DNA of 64,000 nt, taken from NCBI GenBank assembly GCA_012295275.1, contig CM022676.1, forward strand, positions 15,454,622-15,518,621, read 5' to 3'. Position numbers and translations under genes: made by a program. This document shows positions 35,071 to 47,506 of the stretch, piece after piece (the first letter of the stretch is position 1; each line of letters starts with the position of its first letter). The DNA comes from Chrysomallon squamiferum. Its lineage: Eukaryota; Mollusca; Gastropoda; Neomphalida; Peltospiridae. The notes under the pieces are model-generated. The model searched no databases. It worked only from the letters and a program-made list of their open reading frames with translations, and was not told where the DNA came from.

Positions 35071-38000
35071 ATTTATTATTATTATTACTACTATTATTAT
35101 TATTATTATTGATGTGATCATTGTTATTTTACAGCTGGGGACCTGGAGATGATGGTAAAACAGTTGATGGACCTCACATCCTGGCTGCTGTGAGTTCAAA
35201 TCTTCACAACTGACTGGTTTATAACTTAATGAAATAATTATCTTTTACTAAGTATCAATCACATTTCAGTATAACAGTAAGTTACTAAGTAATAAAATAT
35301 TGATGTAACTATGTCATTATTATTATTATTATTATTATTATCATCATCATCATCAGCATCATTATTATTATTATATTTGTATTTGCAGAAAGCTCTGAAA
35401 TATGGTGTAGACTTTGGCAGAAAAGGATATGGAAGTATTTATGTTGTTGCTAGTGGTAATGGTGGAAGTCACCAAGACAACTGTAACTATGATGGTTATG
35501 CTAATTCTATATACACCGTAACTATAGGTAACAGAACATTTTTTTTCATTTACTTTAACTCTTTATATAGAATTTAGTTTTCTTTCCTACAATATTTTTT
35601 CTTCTCAATTAATCTGTGAAAACAATTTTCAATATAATTATTATTATAATCATCATTACTGTTGTTGTTATTTTTGTTAATATTTTATTTTTATTATTGT
35701 TATTATTAATGTTAATATTTTGTTTTTATTGTTAGTTACTATTGTGCTTTTTTGTTATTTTTTTTCTTCTTCCTATTGCTGTTTTTACTGTTACTGTTAC
35801 TGTAGGTGCTGTAGATGAAAGTGGTCAGATGCCATTTTATGCAGAGGAATGTGCCTCCATGTTGGGTGTCACTTTTAGCAGTGGTCGAGCTAAAGATCGA
35901 GATATTGTAAGCTCTAATAGTTTCAGTTGTAGCAGTAATTAGTAACATGCAGGCAGTGGTAGTAGTAGTAGCAACAACAACAGTACCTGTAATAGTAGTA
36001 GTAGTAGTAGCAGCAGCGGTAATTATAGTAACTAGTAGTTGTAGTCATAAAAGTTGTTATAATTTTAATGGTGGTAATAGTAACAGTAATGTTAGTAATA
36101 GTAGTAGTAGTAGAAGTGTAATAATACTAGTAGTTGTTGTCACTGATTATAACTGTTATTTCTTTAGTATTACTTTTAGTATTGTTATGTATTCTGTTAT
36201 CATTGTCGTCTTCATCATCATCATCCTTATTATTATGATTATTATTATAGTTGTCAATATCATCATTAGTGCTGTTGTTATCATCATTGTTAATATTATT
36301 AATATTTTAATTATCATTATCATTATTACTATGATTATTTTTAATACTACCATTGTTGTTATTATTATTATTGTTGTTGTTGTTGTTGTTGTAAACAGGT
36401 GACAACAGACTGGAGGAAGGGTGGTGGTACAGGGTGTACTGACAGACACACAGGTACTAGTGCTGCTGCCCCCATAGCTGCTGGAATGATAGCGCTGATG
36501 TTGCAGGCGAGGTCGTGTCTCACTTGGAGAGATGTTCAATACTTGATAATTCTCACAGCTGTCAAGGTAACTTTATTACAGTGTATCCGTAACACGTTAC
36601 AATACAAGTAACAGATTAACTAACTTATTACAATATAAGTAACAGAGTAACTGTAACCATGTTACAAGAAATATAATGAATGTAACATATTACAATATAA
36701 CTGTAAGAATAAATGTTACATAAGTAACATACCAATTGTAACATGTTACAATATAACTAGCAGAATAAATGTTAGAATGTTAATGTATTAACATTGTTAA
36801 CATACATGGAACACAATTAAACTAACAGTTATCACAGAGATATGGTTTCTTTGCAATAATGGGGAAAACGATAGAGATCAGGCAATTTCCTACTTATAAT
36901 AAAAGTTAGTTATAATAAAGGGAATATACAGTTGAGCAGTCAGTTTATTGAGATGTCAAGAAACAGACTCAAGGAAAAAAATGGTACTGACATAAATTTG
37001 AAATTTACTTAGAATTACTTACTTGTCTAAGTCAGCACTGTGTACTAGAAATAACACTTCTGCTCTGAATGTCAGCTGTAAAACCTGATCAGATGGAAAC
37101 AGGAAAAACTGGTTGAGAAAAGACCCTCGTTTCTATTTAGTACACATTTATTTCTCTCACAAACTCCTCAAGTTGTCATCTTGAAAATGGAGTGAAACAA
37201 GGCTGTACACAAGCTTATTTGTGTCATATGAAGAAAAGTGGAGTTAATGATAGATGTGTATCATTGTTAAAGTACACGTGATGGAGTTAATGGTAGATGT
37301 GTATCATTGTTGAAGTACACATGATGGAGTTAATGGTAGATGTGTATCATTGTTGAAGTACACGTGATGGAGTGAATGATAGATGTGTATCATTGTTAAA
37401 GTACACGTGATGAAGTGAATGATAGATGTGTATCATTGTTGAAGTACACATGATGGAGTTAATGGTAGATGTGTATCATTGTTAAAGTACACATGATGGA
37501 GTTAATGGTAGATGTGTATCATTGTTGAAGTAAACATGATGGAGTGAATGATAGATGTGTATCATTGTTAAACTACACATGATGGAGTGAATGATAGATG
37601 TGTATCATTGTTAAAGTACACGTGATGACTTTGTCACCTCCAGACTGTGAACCACTACAGCAAATGTTTGATCTGGTTTATAACTGTGTAACTGATTGAA
37701 ACTTTCTAAAGTCTTACAAAGCTATAGTGTTACATTTTAGAAAAGAAGTGGTTTAAATCTCAGATGTGCTTATGTTTTGGAATACACAGACAGTTATAAA
37801 TATCTTGGTTTGTGGATTTCCTGTGATATCATCCAGATGTCTGTCTAAGCTGTTCTCTGCCAGAGAATACTCTGTAACATTCAAGAAAGGAGTGGCAATG
37901 TTAGCAAATCTATAAATTCCTTTTTTGTTGTTGTTTTTTTGCCTAATTTCTTGTGCAGGAAGAAATTACTCACATTGTGTTTAAACTACAAAAAAATCAT

Positions 38001-40074
38001 GTTGAACAAGTCCTGCTGTGTGGTGTTACTACATGGGGTTTGAAAGGTGATGCTGTAGTGAATACAGTTCTGTCCATTCTTCCAGGTGAACAAGTTGAAA
38101 TGCAGTGACTCGAAGTGTTTAGACAGGTGTTTAAAGTGTAACAAACTGACAATGATAGTCTCTTGTCAAATACATGGGCTAAAAGTATTGCAGAATTAGC
38201 TAAGAAAATTAATATTAATTCAGAACTGAAGAGAAATCTGTCATCTTCAATCTGTTAGAAATTGTACCTATGAAATGAGTCAAAACCATTTTAAATAGAA
38301 ACACAGAACCAAATTGATGTAATGTTTTGTGGAATGATAGATATCAGTTAAATGGAAATAAATCAAGATTTTATGGACAGATTAAAGAAGATATGTGTTC
38401 TGAATTATATAGTCAAATAATTATTCCAAGATCAGATAAGAATGCTTTATACAGTCAATGATTTAAACAAGTGTAATTATTTTTAAAATTTAAGTATATG
38501 TACTAGATACATAAAGATATCATTTTATGTAAATAATGTCATATTTTTATTTTCATTTGACTCTTAAATAAACATATAATAATAATAATAATCATCATCA
38601 TAACAATAAATAAATAAATAAAAGTTTTATAATAATTAAAGAATGAATACTTATAGGAGTTCAGTAAGAGTTTTTGAAGAGAAAATCAAATTTGGCTATG
38701 ACACTAATTAGAGTTTTGTTACACAGATGTTCAAACAATTATAACAAAGTTTAAATAAAATATATAATAATAAAGATAACATTATTTCAGTAAAAAGTAA
38801 ATACCTGAGCGAGAAAAAAGTAAAACAATTGTTATGTTAAAACAATAATTGTTACAATGTTTTAATGTGTAAATTAAAAATGACATTGCAAATAAAATGC
38901 CATAAAAGTAGAGCTTAGTGTGAAATAAAAGTTGTGTTAAAAGTAAAATGATTAAAAAAAATGTTTGTTGTTGGTTTTCTCTTGTTTTAAATAATAATTC
39001 AAGACATTTGTATATATCTGTCAGCCTGTCTATCTACCTATCTGTCTGTCTATCTATTGATATATATATATATCTATATCTATCTATCACCCTGTCTGCC
39101 TACATATCTACCTATATTTCTACCTATCAGTCTATAAGTGTTTTGTATTTGTTCTGATCTACAGGTGGATTTAAAAATTTCTTTTCATCATCTTATTATT
39201 ATTATATTGTTGTTTTTTTTCAACAATAATTGAAGGATTCATTATATCTATCTCTTTTTCTTTTCTGTTTTGAAGGTGGATGTGGATGTAGCTCATTGGC
39301 AGAAGAATGGAGCTGGATTGTATCACAGTCACAAGCATGGATTTGGATTACTGAAAGCATGGAGACTGGTTAATGCTGCTAAGGTTGGAGTAGTTGTGTG
39401 TTAGAGTTGTATTAGTATGTATGCATCTGTAATTACACAAATGTATGTAGTACATTTGTCTGTCTGTAGTTGTGTGTTAGAGTTGTATTAGTATGTATGC
39501 ATCTGTATTTACACAAATGTATGTAGTACATTTGTCTGTCTGTAGTTGTGTGTTAGAGTTGTATTAGTATGTATGCATCTGTATTTACACAAATGTATAT
39601 AGTACATTTGTCTGTCTGTAGTTGTGTGTTAGAGTTGTATTAGTATGTATGCATCTGTATTTACACAAATGTATGTAGTACATTTGTCTGTCTGCTATGT
39701 GATCTCATATCACAAGAATGTCAACTGTGTTTTTAAATGTAAATTTCTTCTTGTTTTCTCTGTCAACTTCAGTACAGTTGATATTTTATAATATATTCTC
39801 TGTGTATCTGTGAATTTCACTGTGACTGCAAATGTAATGTATCTGTATGTCTGTCTGTTTCTTTATTTTTGGATCTATATCTCTCTAGCTATCTATCTGT
39901 TTGTACATACATGCACAGAAATAACATTTATATTGTTAATACAAATTTTTATCATTATTATTATTATAATCATCTTCATCATTATTGTTGTTGTTGTTCT
40001 TCTTCTTATTATTATTATTGTTCTTCTTCTTCTTCTTCTTCTTCTTCTTCTTCTTCTTCTTCTTCTTCTTTTTA

Positions 40075-40141
<67 letters not shown>

Positions 40142-42639
40142 AGGTATGGGATACAGTACCATGGATAACATCTTATTCAGTCCAGGAAACCAAACTCAAC
40201 CTGAAAATCCCAAAAGGCAAAAACAAGTCACTGAGTGTACCTGTCACAGGTGAGATGTGATATATTTACAGGTGACTGACACTTTCACTTGTAAAATATT
40301 TCACGTTTTTAATCGGTATTTGGGCATAATAATTATATTTTAAGTAATAGTCATAAAAATCACTTTTTAAGTTTGCTAAATCACTACTTAAATAATAATC
40401 ACTTCTAGCCACTATTTCATTTATTTGAAATCACTACTCAATCACAAAATAATCACATATCTTCACTAGTTCATGTGGTAGAAATACAGAGGTATTTATT
40501 GTCACTATTTCAGTTTATGACTATCACATAAAAGTATGTACTTACTTCTTCTCACTATTTCAGTTGATGACTATCACATACAAGGGTACAGTCTCTATGT
40601 ACTTGAACATGTGCAGGTTACCGTGACACTAACTCACCCATGTCGAGGGACGTTGGGCGTGGAATTGGTTTGCCCCAGTGGCACCAGATCAACCATTGGT
40701 GCTCCACGCCCTAACGACAAGTAAGTTTATTTATCATAGAATATGAAATTAATGACAAGTAAGTTTATTTATCATAGAACAAGAAATTAATTACAAGTAA
40801 GTTTATTTATCATAGAACAAGAAATTAGTGACAAGTAAGTTTATTTAACATACAACAAGAAATGACAAGTAAGCTTATTTATCATAGAATGTGAAATTAA
40901 TACAAGTAAGTTTATTTATCATAGAACAAGAAATTAGTGACAAGTAAGTTTATTTAACATAGAATGTGAAATTAATGACAAGTAAGTTTATTTATCATAG
41001 AATGTGAAATTAATGACAAGTAAGTTTATTTATCATAGAATGTGAAATTAATGACAAGTAAGTTTATTTAACATAGAATGTGAAATTAATGACAAGTAAG
41101 TTTATTTATCATAGAACAAGAAATTAGTGACAAGTAAGTTTACTTAACATAGAATGTGAAATTAATGACAAGTAAGTTTATTTATCATACAACAAGAAAT
41201 GACAAGTAAGTTTATTTATCGTACAACAAGAAATTAATGACAAGTAAGTTTATTTAGCATACAACAAGAACTTAATGACAAGTACATTTATTGATCCTAG
41301 AATGGGAAATTAATGGCAAGTAAATTTATTTATCATAGAATGGGAAATTAATGATAACTTATCATAGAACAAGAAATTAATGACAAGTAAATTTATTTAT
41401 CCTAGAATGGGAAATGAATGTCAAGTAAGTATATTTTGTGTTGTTATTACTGGGGTTGTTGCTGTTATAATACTATTACAACTTATTTTTAAGTATTATT
41501 GTTGTTATTCTTGTAATTGTTATTCTTTTTATTCTTGTTCTTGTTCTTGTTCTTGTTCTTATTCTTATTATTATTTTATTATAATTAATATTATTATTAT
41601 TATTAGTGTTGTTGTTGTTATAAATGTTATTATTATTATTTTTACTGTTGTTATTGTTGTTATTGTTGTTATTTTAACAGTTGTTGTTATAATGGTATTG
41701 CTATTTCTAGTTCTACTGTTGGATTCTCAGACTGGACATTTAGCACTGTGAGGTGTTGGGGAGAAAAACCAACAGGAAAATACCAAATAGTTTTCACAGA
41801 CAGAGGTTTCTCTTTATTATTGTATTATCATCATTATTATTATCAGTAGTAGTAGTAATAGTAACAGTAGTAATAGTAGCATTAGTAGTAGCAATAGTGG
41901 TGTTAACGGTGGCAGTAGTGATAGTAGTAACCATGCTATTACTAATGATATTAGTATCAGTACAGTAGTAGTAGTAGTTTAGTTATTGTGGTGGTGGTGG
42001 TGGTAGTAGTAGTAATAAATAGTACTATTTTAGTTGCACTAGCACTAGTTGTAATAGCAGAAAAGTAAAATTAGTAGAAGCAGTGGTAATATTGATTGTG
42101 TTAGTTGTAGTAGTTGTAATAGTAGTGGTGGTGGCATATGTAGTAATAATAATAGCAATAGTTGCAGTTGTTCTAACAAATAATAATAGCAAGCAGTAGC
42201 AGTAGTAGTGCTGAGTGTGATGGTTGTACTGATGTTGCTGCTGCAGTTGTTGTTGTTATTGTTTTATGGTTGTGTTATAAATGGTGGTAGCAGTTGTTTG
42301 AGATTTTTTGGTATCACTTACGTATTTCTTAAGTATTGTTATAACCAAACTACAAACTGTTTATACAGTTGCCTCTGGCAATCATACTGAAGTTGACTAC
42401 AGAAGACAAGAAGAAATTTGTATTTAGAAAGATACTTGACACTCTTGTGATATAACATCACATAACAGAGAAACATATGTACATACATTTGTGTAAATAA
42501 TACAGATGCATACAGTCTGATGTTTTATTGGTGGTAGTAGTAGTAGAAGTAGTAGTAGTGGTAGTAGTAGCATCAGAAAAACTGACAGGATAATACCAAA
42601 TAGTTTATTGTTATTATTATTATTAATAGTAGTAGAATA

Positions 42640-42672
<33 letters not shown>

Positions 42673-45089
42673 GGTAGTGGTGTAGATATAATAGTAGTTG
42701 TAGTAGAAGGCTTAATCATATAGTAGTAGTAAAAGCATTAATAGTAGTAGCTGTAGTAGCTACAGCAGCAATGACAGTAGCAGTAGTTTTTTCATTATAA
42801 GAATTTACTACTGATAGATAAATAAATATGTATCTATGATTAATAAATAATGTTAGAAAGATGGACGGTGTTAATCGATTTGATTTAATAAAATATTAAT
42901 CAATCCAGAATTTATGATGTTTTTTTGTTTTTTTTACATCAGACACAAAGCATTCAGCATTTGGTGTTTTGAAATCGTGGAAGCTGACGTTGTTTGGAAC
43001 ACCAATGACTCCTCAACAGTTCATGAAAAGACGACGGTAAACACTGAAAATGTTTTTTTTTACTATTACATTCACTCAAGCATGAATACAATATTTTGTG
43101 TGTTCTATTTTTCATTTTTTTGGGGGGGCTATATTCAGCACAAAATGTTTACATCTGATTTACAGGTAGAGCTATGAACACAGATTGCAAAGTTTATATT
43201 ACCATTATAAACTGTATCTGTTAATACCAGACTCTTATACTTACAGGGATGTTTCATTTTTATACAGAAAACTGCAAGAACAGTAAAAGTAAATAAATGT
43301 GTTAAGTTTTAATTTATATATAAATACAGCATTTTAATCAACATGATACCACTAGTCAGTACATGGAGAAATTTCATTTATCTCTTCATCATCTTCATAA
43401 TAAATCAGAAAAGACGTATATAAATATACACATAAAAATAAACATAAAATGATATGAAAAATATGTAAAACAAATGTATAAAGAGTATACAGAGGAAAAA
43501 AAAGGTCAGTTTGTCTTTATTAATTTAAAAAATTCTGATAATGTTATAGTTTTCACATCTTCTTACCTGCCTCTCCACCTCTCCTGTTTATATTTGTTTA
43601 TCTTTCTGTTTATGTATCTGTTTATCTAGCTAATGTATTTCTGTTTGTCTATTTGTCACTATACTCCTTTGATGGAAATTGTTAGCATCGTTGTTTTGAC
43701 AGAAATGTGTATATTAGTTTGATTAAAAGAAGCTATGAATGTAGTTCTTAATACACCGTTTATTGTTTTAGTTTGATACATAAATCTGTTAATGTTTTGT
43801 TTTATTTGTTTTTATGGGGTGGGTTTAATTGTTTATTGTTTTATTTTGATAAAATAGTCTATGAATATTGTTTTGAGAATTGTTTATTGTTTTAGTTTGA
43901 CAAAACCTATGAATATTGTTTTTAAGAATTGTTTATTGTTTTAGTTTCATAGAAGAAACTATGAATAATATTTTTGAGAAGTGTTTATTGTTTTAGTTTC
44001 ATAGATGAAACTATGAATATTGTTTTTAAGAACTGTTTATTGTTTCAGTTTGATAGAAGAAGCTATGAGTGGAATTTATCTTAATGACAGCTACGAAATA
44101 CCATGTCCACCACCCCCTGTTATAGCCACACCTTACACACCGATGTCAGAAAGAACATTAAAGGTATTTTTAATTTTTATTGTTTATATATTTTCTGTAG
44201 TCATCAATATTGTCTTATCATCTATATGATCATTCTGTTAGAATTATCTTTATTATTACTCTTGTCATTTATTTATTGCTTTTTTATTGTGTTTCTTGTG
44301 CTATTTTAAATATTTATTTTGTTAGTTTGTTTAAATTTTATTATATAATTTGTTTATTTATTTGATTTGTCTATTTTTATAATTTTGTCATACTTACATA
44401 TTTTATTTACTTATTGTTTTATTTTTACTTCTTTATATGATGTTATATATTGAATTTTAAGTATTTATTTATTTATTTGCTTATTTTATTTGTTTATTTA
44501 TTTAGTTGCTTAGTTATTTGACTTGTTTGTTTGCTTCATTTCTTGTTTGTTTATTTATATACAGATTCTGGCACTGTCGTGTATATTCTTTGCTGTCATG
44601 TCTCTCTATGAAACTCTGGAATATGCTTTCTGCTACAATGATGAGAAAAAAGAACAACGACGCAAGGTCAAACTTGCTGCAAGAGCGCAACGACTCAGCA
44701 GTGGCGCCAGTGCTGCTGCCACTGCCGATGATGCAACTGAATCAACTGGGTTACTTCAGCAAGAAGAAATTCCCATGGAAACCATATCGGTGATGTTGCC
44801 AGTAGCAACCCCTGAGGAGGCGTGCAGCTCTGATAGGGAGGAGGTTAATGAGAGTTTGCTAAGCAACAGAGGAGATAACGAAGCTCCATCAAAGACAGCC
44901 ATGTCTGTTAGTGAGTCTAGTGAGCAACATTTTGTGAGAAACTCACAGTATTGTGTTCAGTCTTCCTTAACAAAAACAAATCATTTTACAAGTGGCCTTA
45001 ATAATGGATTACCAGTGCCTCCTGTTGCAGTAGATGACGATGTTGATCTGACTGGCTCTGATCAAGACAGTGTCCTACTTGCCAGGTGA
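32300..45089 (+). CDS. PCSK7: Proprotein convertase 7 (PC7), 16 coding exons
   Basis: A membrane-bound subtilisin-like convertase of the secretory pathway that cuts proproteins after paired basic residues. Exons: 32300-32842, 33256-33352, 33950-34051, 34435-34530, 34732-34822, 35135-35189, 35389-35527, 35806-35906, 36399-36566, 39276-39383, 40144-40249, 40564-40720, 41711-41805, 42943-43036, 44049-44163, 44565-45089. All junctions are GT-AG and phases match, giving 863 residues (human PC7 is 785). The catalytic set is Asp212 (VVDDG), His252 (HHGTRCGGE), Asn352 (ASGNGG) and Ser429 (GTSAAAP). PC7 rather than furin is indicated by [42 protein letters not shown], a single membrane segment and no Cys-rich repeat. 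Oddities are SWGPGDDG where Asp is usual, and minisatellites on splice sites. Confidence 0.94.
33256..36566 (+). CDS. PCSK7: PCSK7 exons 2-9: peptidase S8 catalytic domain
   Basis: Eight exons carry all catalytic residues. Exon 2 has VTVAVVDDG, exon 4 [11 protein letters not shown], exon 5 [12 protein letters not shown], exon 6 [13 protein letters not shown], exon 7 [19 protein letters not shown], exon 8 [18 protein letters not shown] and exon 9 [13 protein letters not shown]. Exon 6 is only 55 nt. Introns hold (CT)n at 33656-33718, (ATT)n at 35021-35110 and a 500-bp stretch of GTT/ATT/TAG triplets before exon 9. Confidence 0.93.
36570..36830 (+). repeat. Degenerate repeat of GTTACAATATAACTGTAAC-like units
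   Basis: Starting within a few bases of the exon 9 donor, some ten loose copies of TTACAATATAA and GTAACA motifs follow. Unit length is irregular, about 20-40 bases. Confidence 0.55.
37060..38470 (+). mobile_element. Decayed LINE in PCSK7 intron 9
   Basis: Plus-strand translation gives [13 protein letters not shown] (reverse transcriptase block), then [13 protein letters not shown] and [12 protein letters not shown] further on, with stops and frame changes between. The order matches a non-LTR element. A 43-bp tandem repeat has grown in the middle (37238-37625), just before the position of the YADD box. Confidence 0.7.
37238..37625 (+). repeat. 43-bp minisatellite inside the LINE
   Basis: About nine copies of a unit containing GATAGATGTGTATCATTGTT and GTACACGTGATGGAGT, differing by a few substitutions such as CGTG/CATG and TTGAA/TTAAA. 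Confidence 0.92.
39276..43036 (+). CDS. PCSK7: PCSK7 exons 10-14: end of catalytic domain and P domain
   Basis: Exon 10 ends [16 protein letters not shown]. Exons 11-14 give the P (homoB) domain needed for folding: exon 11 [11 protein letters not shown], exon 12 [20 protein letters not shown] and [17 protein letters not shown], exon 13 [19 protein letters not shown], exon 14 [16 protein letters not shown]. The acceptor of exon 11 is unusual: (ATT)n followed by AAAG, with a (TTC)n run further upstream. Exons 10 and 12 have tandem repeats at their donors. Confidence 0.9.
39389..39692 (+). repeat. 76-bp minisatellite at the exon 10 donor
   Basis: Four nearly identical copies, each beginning GTAGTTGTGTGTTAGAGTTG, start six bases after the exon 10 end. 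Confidence 0.93.
40019..40140 (+). repeat. (TTC)n-(ATT)n compound microsatellite before exon 11
   Basis: About 17 TTC units, a short T-rich link, then about 20 ATT units running to the exon 11 acceptor. The TTC run may act as the polypyrimidine tract at a distance. Confidence 0.9.
40511..40563 (+). repeat. 50-bp duplication creating a decoy acceptor for exon 12
   Basis: CACTATTTCAG followed by TTTATGACTATCACATA at 40503-40530 copies the acceptor and the first bases of exon 12 (40564) exactly 50 bases earlier. Splicing to the decoy would shift the frame and reach a stop about 90 nt later. Confidence 0.85.
40714..41430 (+). repeat. 38-bp minisatellite that repeats the exon 12 splice donor
   Basis: The last bases of exon 12 and its donor, GACAA|GTAAGTTTATTTATC, recur about 19 times with period 38. 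About fifteen copies keep CAAGTAAG. Units end AGAACAAGAAATTAAT or AGAATGTGAAATTAAT. Only the first copy joins the open frame; reading past it gives AAG TAA at once. Confidence 0.95.
41840..42160 (+). repeat. Degenerate (TAG)n triplet repeat in intron 13
   Basis: Interrupted AGT/TAG triplets. A second such tract lies at 42530-42790 in the same intron. No coding sense. Confidence 0.85.
43720..44048 (+). repeat. 52-bp minisatellite that repeats the exon 15 splice acceptor
   Basis: About six copies of a unit holding GTTTATTGTTTTAG followed by TTTCATAGAAGAAACTATGA, which is the acceptor and start of exon 15. The copies nearest the exon are exactly 52 bases apart. Only the last has CAG and leads into the open frame. 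Confidence 0.92.
44049..45089 (+). CDS. PCSK7: PCSK7 exons 15-16: juxtamembrane, membrane segment and cytoplasmic tail
   Basis: Exon 15 encodes [19 protein letters not shown], the conserved stretch before the membrane. Exon 16 opens with [15 protein letters not shown] (about residues 690-705), a single membrane segment, then [20 protein letters not shown]. The tail of about 160 residues is Ser/Ala/Glu-rich and ends [17 protein letters not shown] contains Tyr-based motifs of the kind used for trafficking. The tail is longer than in vertebrates. Confidence 0.9.
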
Positions 45090-46282
45090 CAGTGACGTCT
45101 GTGATGTTGTTGTCTACATGTGTCCTTTTTTTGTGTTCTTATATGATGGGATTTTAAAAATATATATATTTTAACATCTAATTAAAATCACTGATTGATG
45201 AGGTTCAAATTGGTGAAACTTCCATGTTATCCAGATGATCTTAATTTCTGTGATGGTTTTAATTTTATTGTAAATAGTGGGTATTTTTATGGAATTTTTT
45301 TTTTTTTTTAATTTTTTATAACAGTATTTGCACTTGGTGATACATTTTCAAACTGAGATAAAATCCTATTCATGTCCCTTTTTTTAATCTTTGTAAGTCT
45401 TAATTTTTGGTATTGTTATTATTATTATTTTAGTAATTTATTTATTATTATTTTTAAATAACATTATCTTTATAATTCAGTTCACTTCTTTTTCTTTTTT
45501 TTCAAAACAGTTTTCTGTTCCAAACTAATGAAAATAGATGTTGCTGGTTTATTTGTAAACTATTTAATTACTGTAATTTTTATAATTTTTTAGTCAAATT
45601 GTGTTGCTGTCCAGCAGACTTTGGATTATGAAACTATTTTAAGTTTGTTGATGAAATTATTTATTTACTTCAAGTTTTCATTTTATTTATTTATTTATTC
45701 ATTTATTTTTTATTATTCTTTTTTATCTATTATTACAATTATTATTCAATTAATTTAATAATTAAATGTGTTTGTGTTTGAGAAAACCAAGCTCAGGTTT
45801 TTAAAAAAATATTTCATATATCAGTCTGTGTGTGGGGAATTCACTCACAATGTGACATGAAAGTGTGAGGTGACCATTGTCCAGTTAGTGTCATTGTTTT
45901 AGTACAAGTTTATCAACACCACTATTAATCATCAATGAAATAACTTTTTTCAGACAAGTGCGACTAACATATTTTTTGAGATACTAGAAATAAGAGTGAA
46001 ATAAATTTGATTCAGACAGAAAACTGAAAATCTATAAATGAACTCATTCTGACATCTGTGAGCTGTAGCTAAAAGTAACTGCTGCAATCTGGAGTTTTAC
46101 TGTGCAACATGAACATTTATTTTATATATATCTATTATAATCTAGTGTTTTTTCCATTCCAACTACAGATGTCGTGCAGTTTGTAGTATGTACTGCTTAC
46201 AAAATAACAATTGTATACTTTTTAAAATTCTGTTTTTAACTTATATTTACTATTTAAACACAGATTTATGGTTGTCTAACCC

Positions 46283-46331
<49 letters not shown>

Positions 46332-46872
46332 GATTATTATTATTATTATTAAACATTTTTGAAATCTCTGGTAAAATTATCATAAAACTATTTTTTACCA
46401 TTCCAACTAGTATCTTTGACAGTTCATTTTATTTTTATGACTTCTCCTTATTATATTCAGTTGACTTTAACTACAGGTTTTAGCCTAAAAGTATTGATAT
46501 AAAGAATTACTCTAAAGCAAACTCTGTTTCTATAGTAACATACTAGAATACTGCAGTGGTTTGATTTACATACCTTTCAGTTGTACTTTGTAATACCTGT
46601 AGGTTTGTTTATTAGTTCAAAACAAGTACAGGATAAAATTACATAATTTTATTTAGTATTCTGAATACTTGCAGTGTTTGTACCTCCATCAAGATCCCCG
46701 AAGACTTGAACTAAAAACAAACAATGAAATGTGTTCATGAAAATAGAATAATTTGGTGCAGGATATCAAATACCTGTTGTTTTAGCTCTGAGTTCTCAGT
46801 GATTTTCCTTCTTTTTTTTTCTTTTTTTTTATCTGCATGTTTATTTATTTATAGATTTATTTCCCTTATAAA

Positions 46873-46906
<34 letters not shown>

Positions 46907-47069
46907 TACCAATAATCACACACAAAACACTCGAAAAATAAAATTCACACAACACGTATATGAAACAGACACACATATAAACATGAATATTTAAAAAGAA
47001 ATAGAATGTTTTGTTGACTCAGATGTCCATACCACTAGGATACTTAATAATGTATTATTATTATTGTTA

Positions 47070-47127
<58 letters not shown>

Positions 47128-47467
47128 CATCATTTTCATTATCATTATTATTATTATTTTAATAACAGTACAGCCAAAATTATTATACAAATGTTTGTTG
47201 TTTTTCTTGAATACATATTTTATCTATTTATTTGTTTGTTTATTTTCTTATATATTTATTTATTTACTTTTCAAATGCATTATTATTAGTAGTAGTATTT
47301 TTAGTATTATTATTATTATCATCATTTTCATTATCATTATTATTATTATTTTAATAACAGTACAGCCAAATTATTATACAAATGTTTGTTGTTTTTCTTG
47401 AATACATATTTTATCTATTTATTTTTTCTTTATTTTCTTATATATTTATTTATTTACTTTTCAGATG

Positions 47468-47506
<39 letters not shown>

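Noticed and set aside
35947-36402. 151-codon frame in PCSK7 intron 8
   Set aside because: Made of GTA, ATT and GTT triplets. The real exon 9 starts at 36399.
32300-45089. Furin (PCSK3) or PC1/3 instead of PC7
   Set aside because: No Cys-rich furin repeats. [19 protein letters not shown] and the short juxtamembrane region [15 protein letters not shown] are of the PC7 type.
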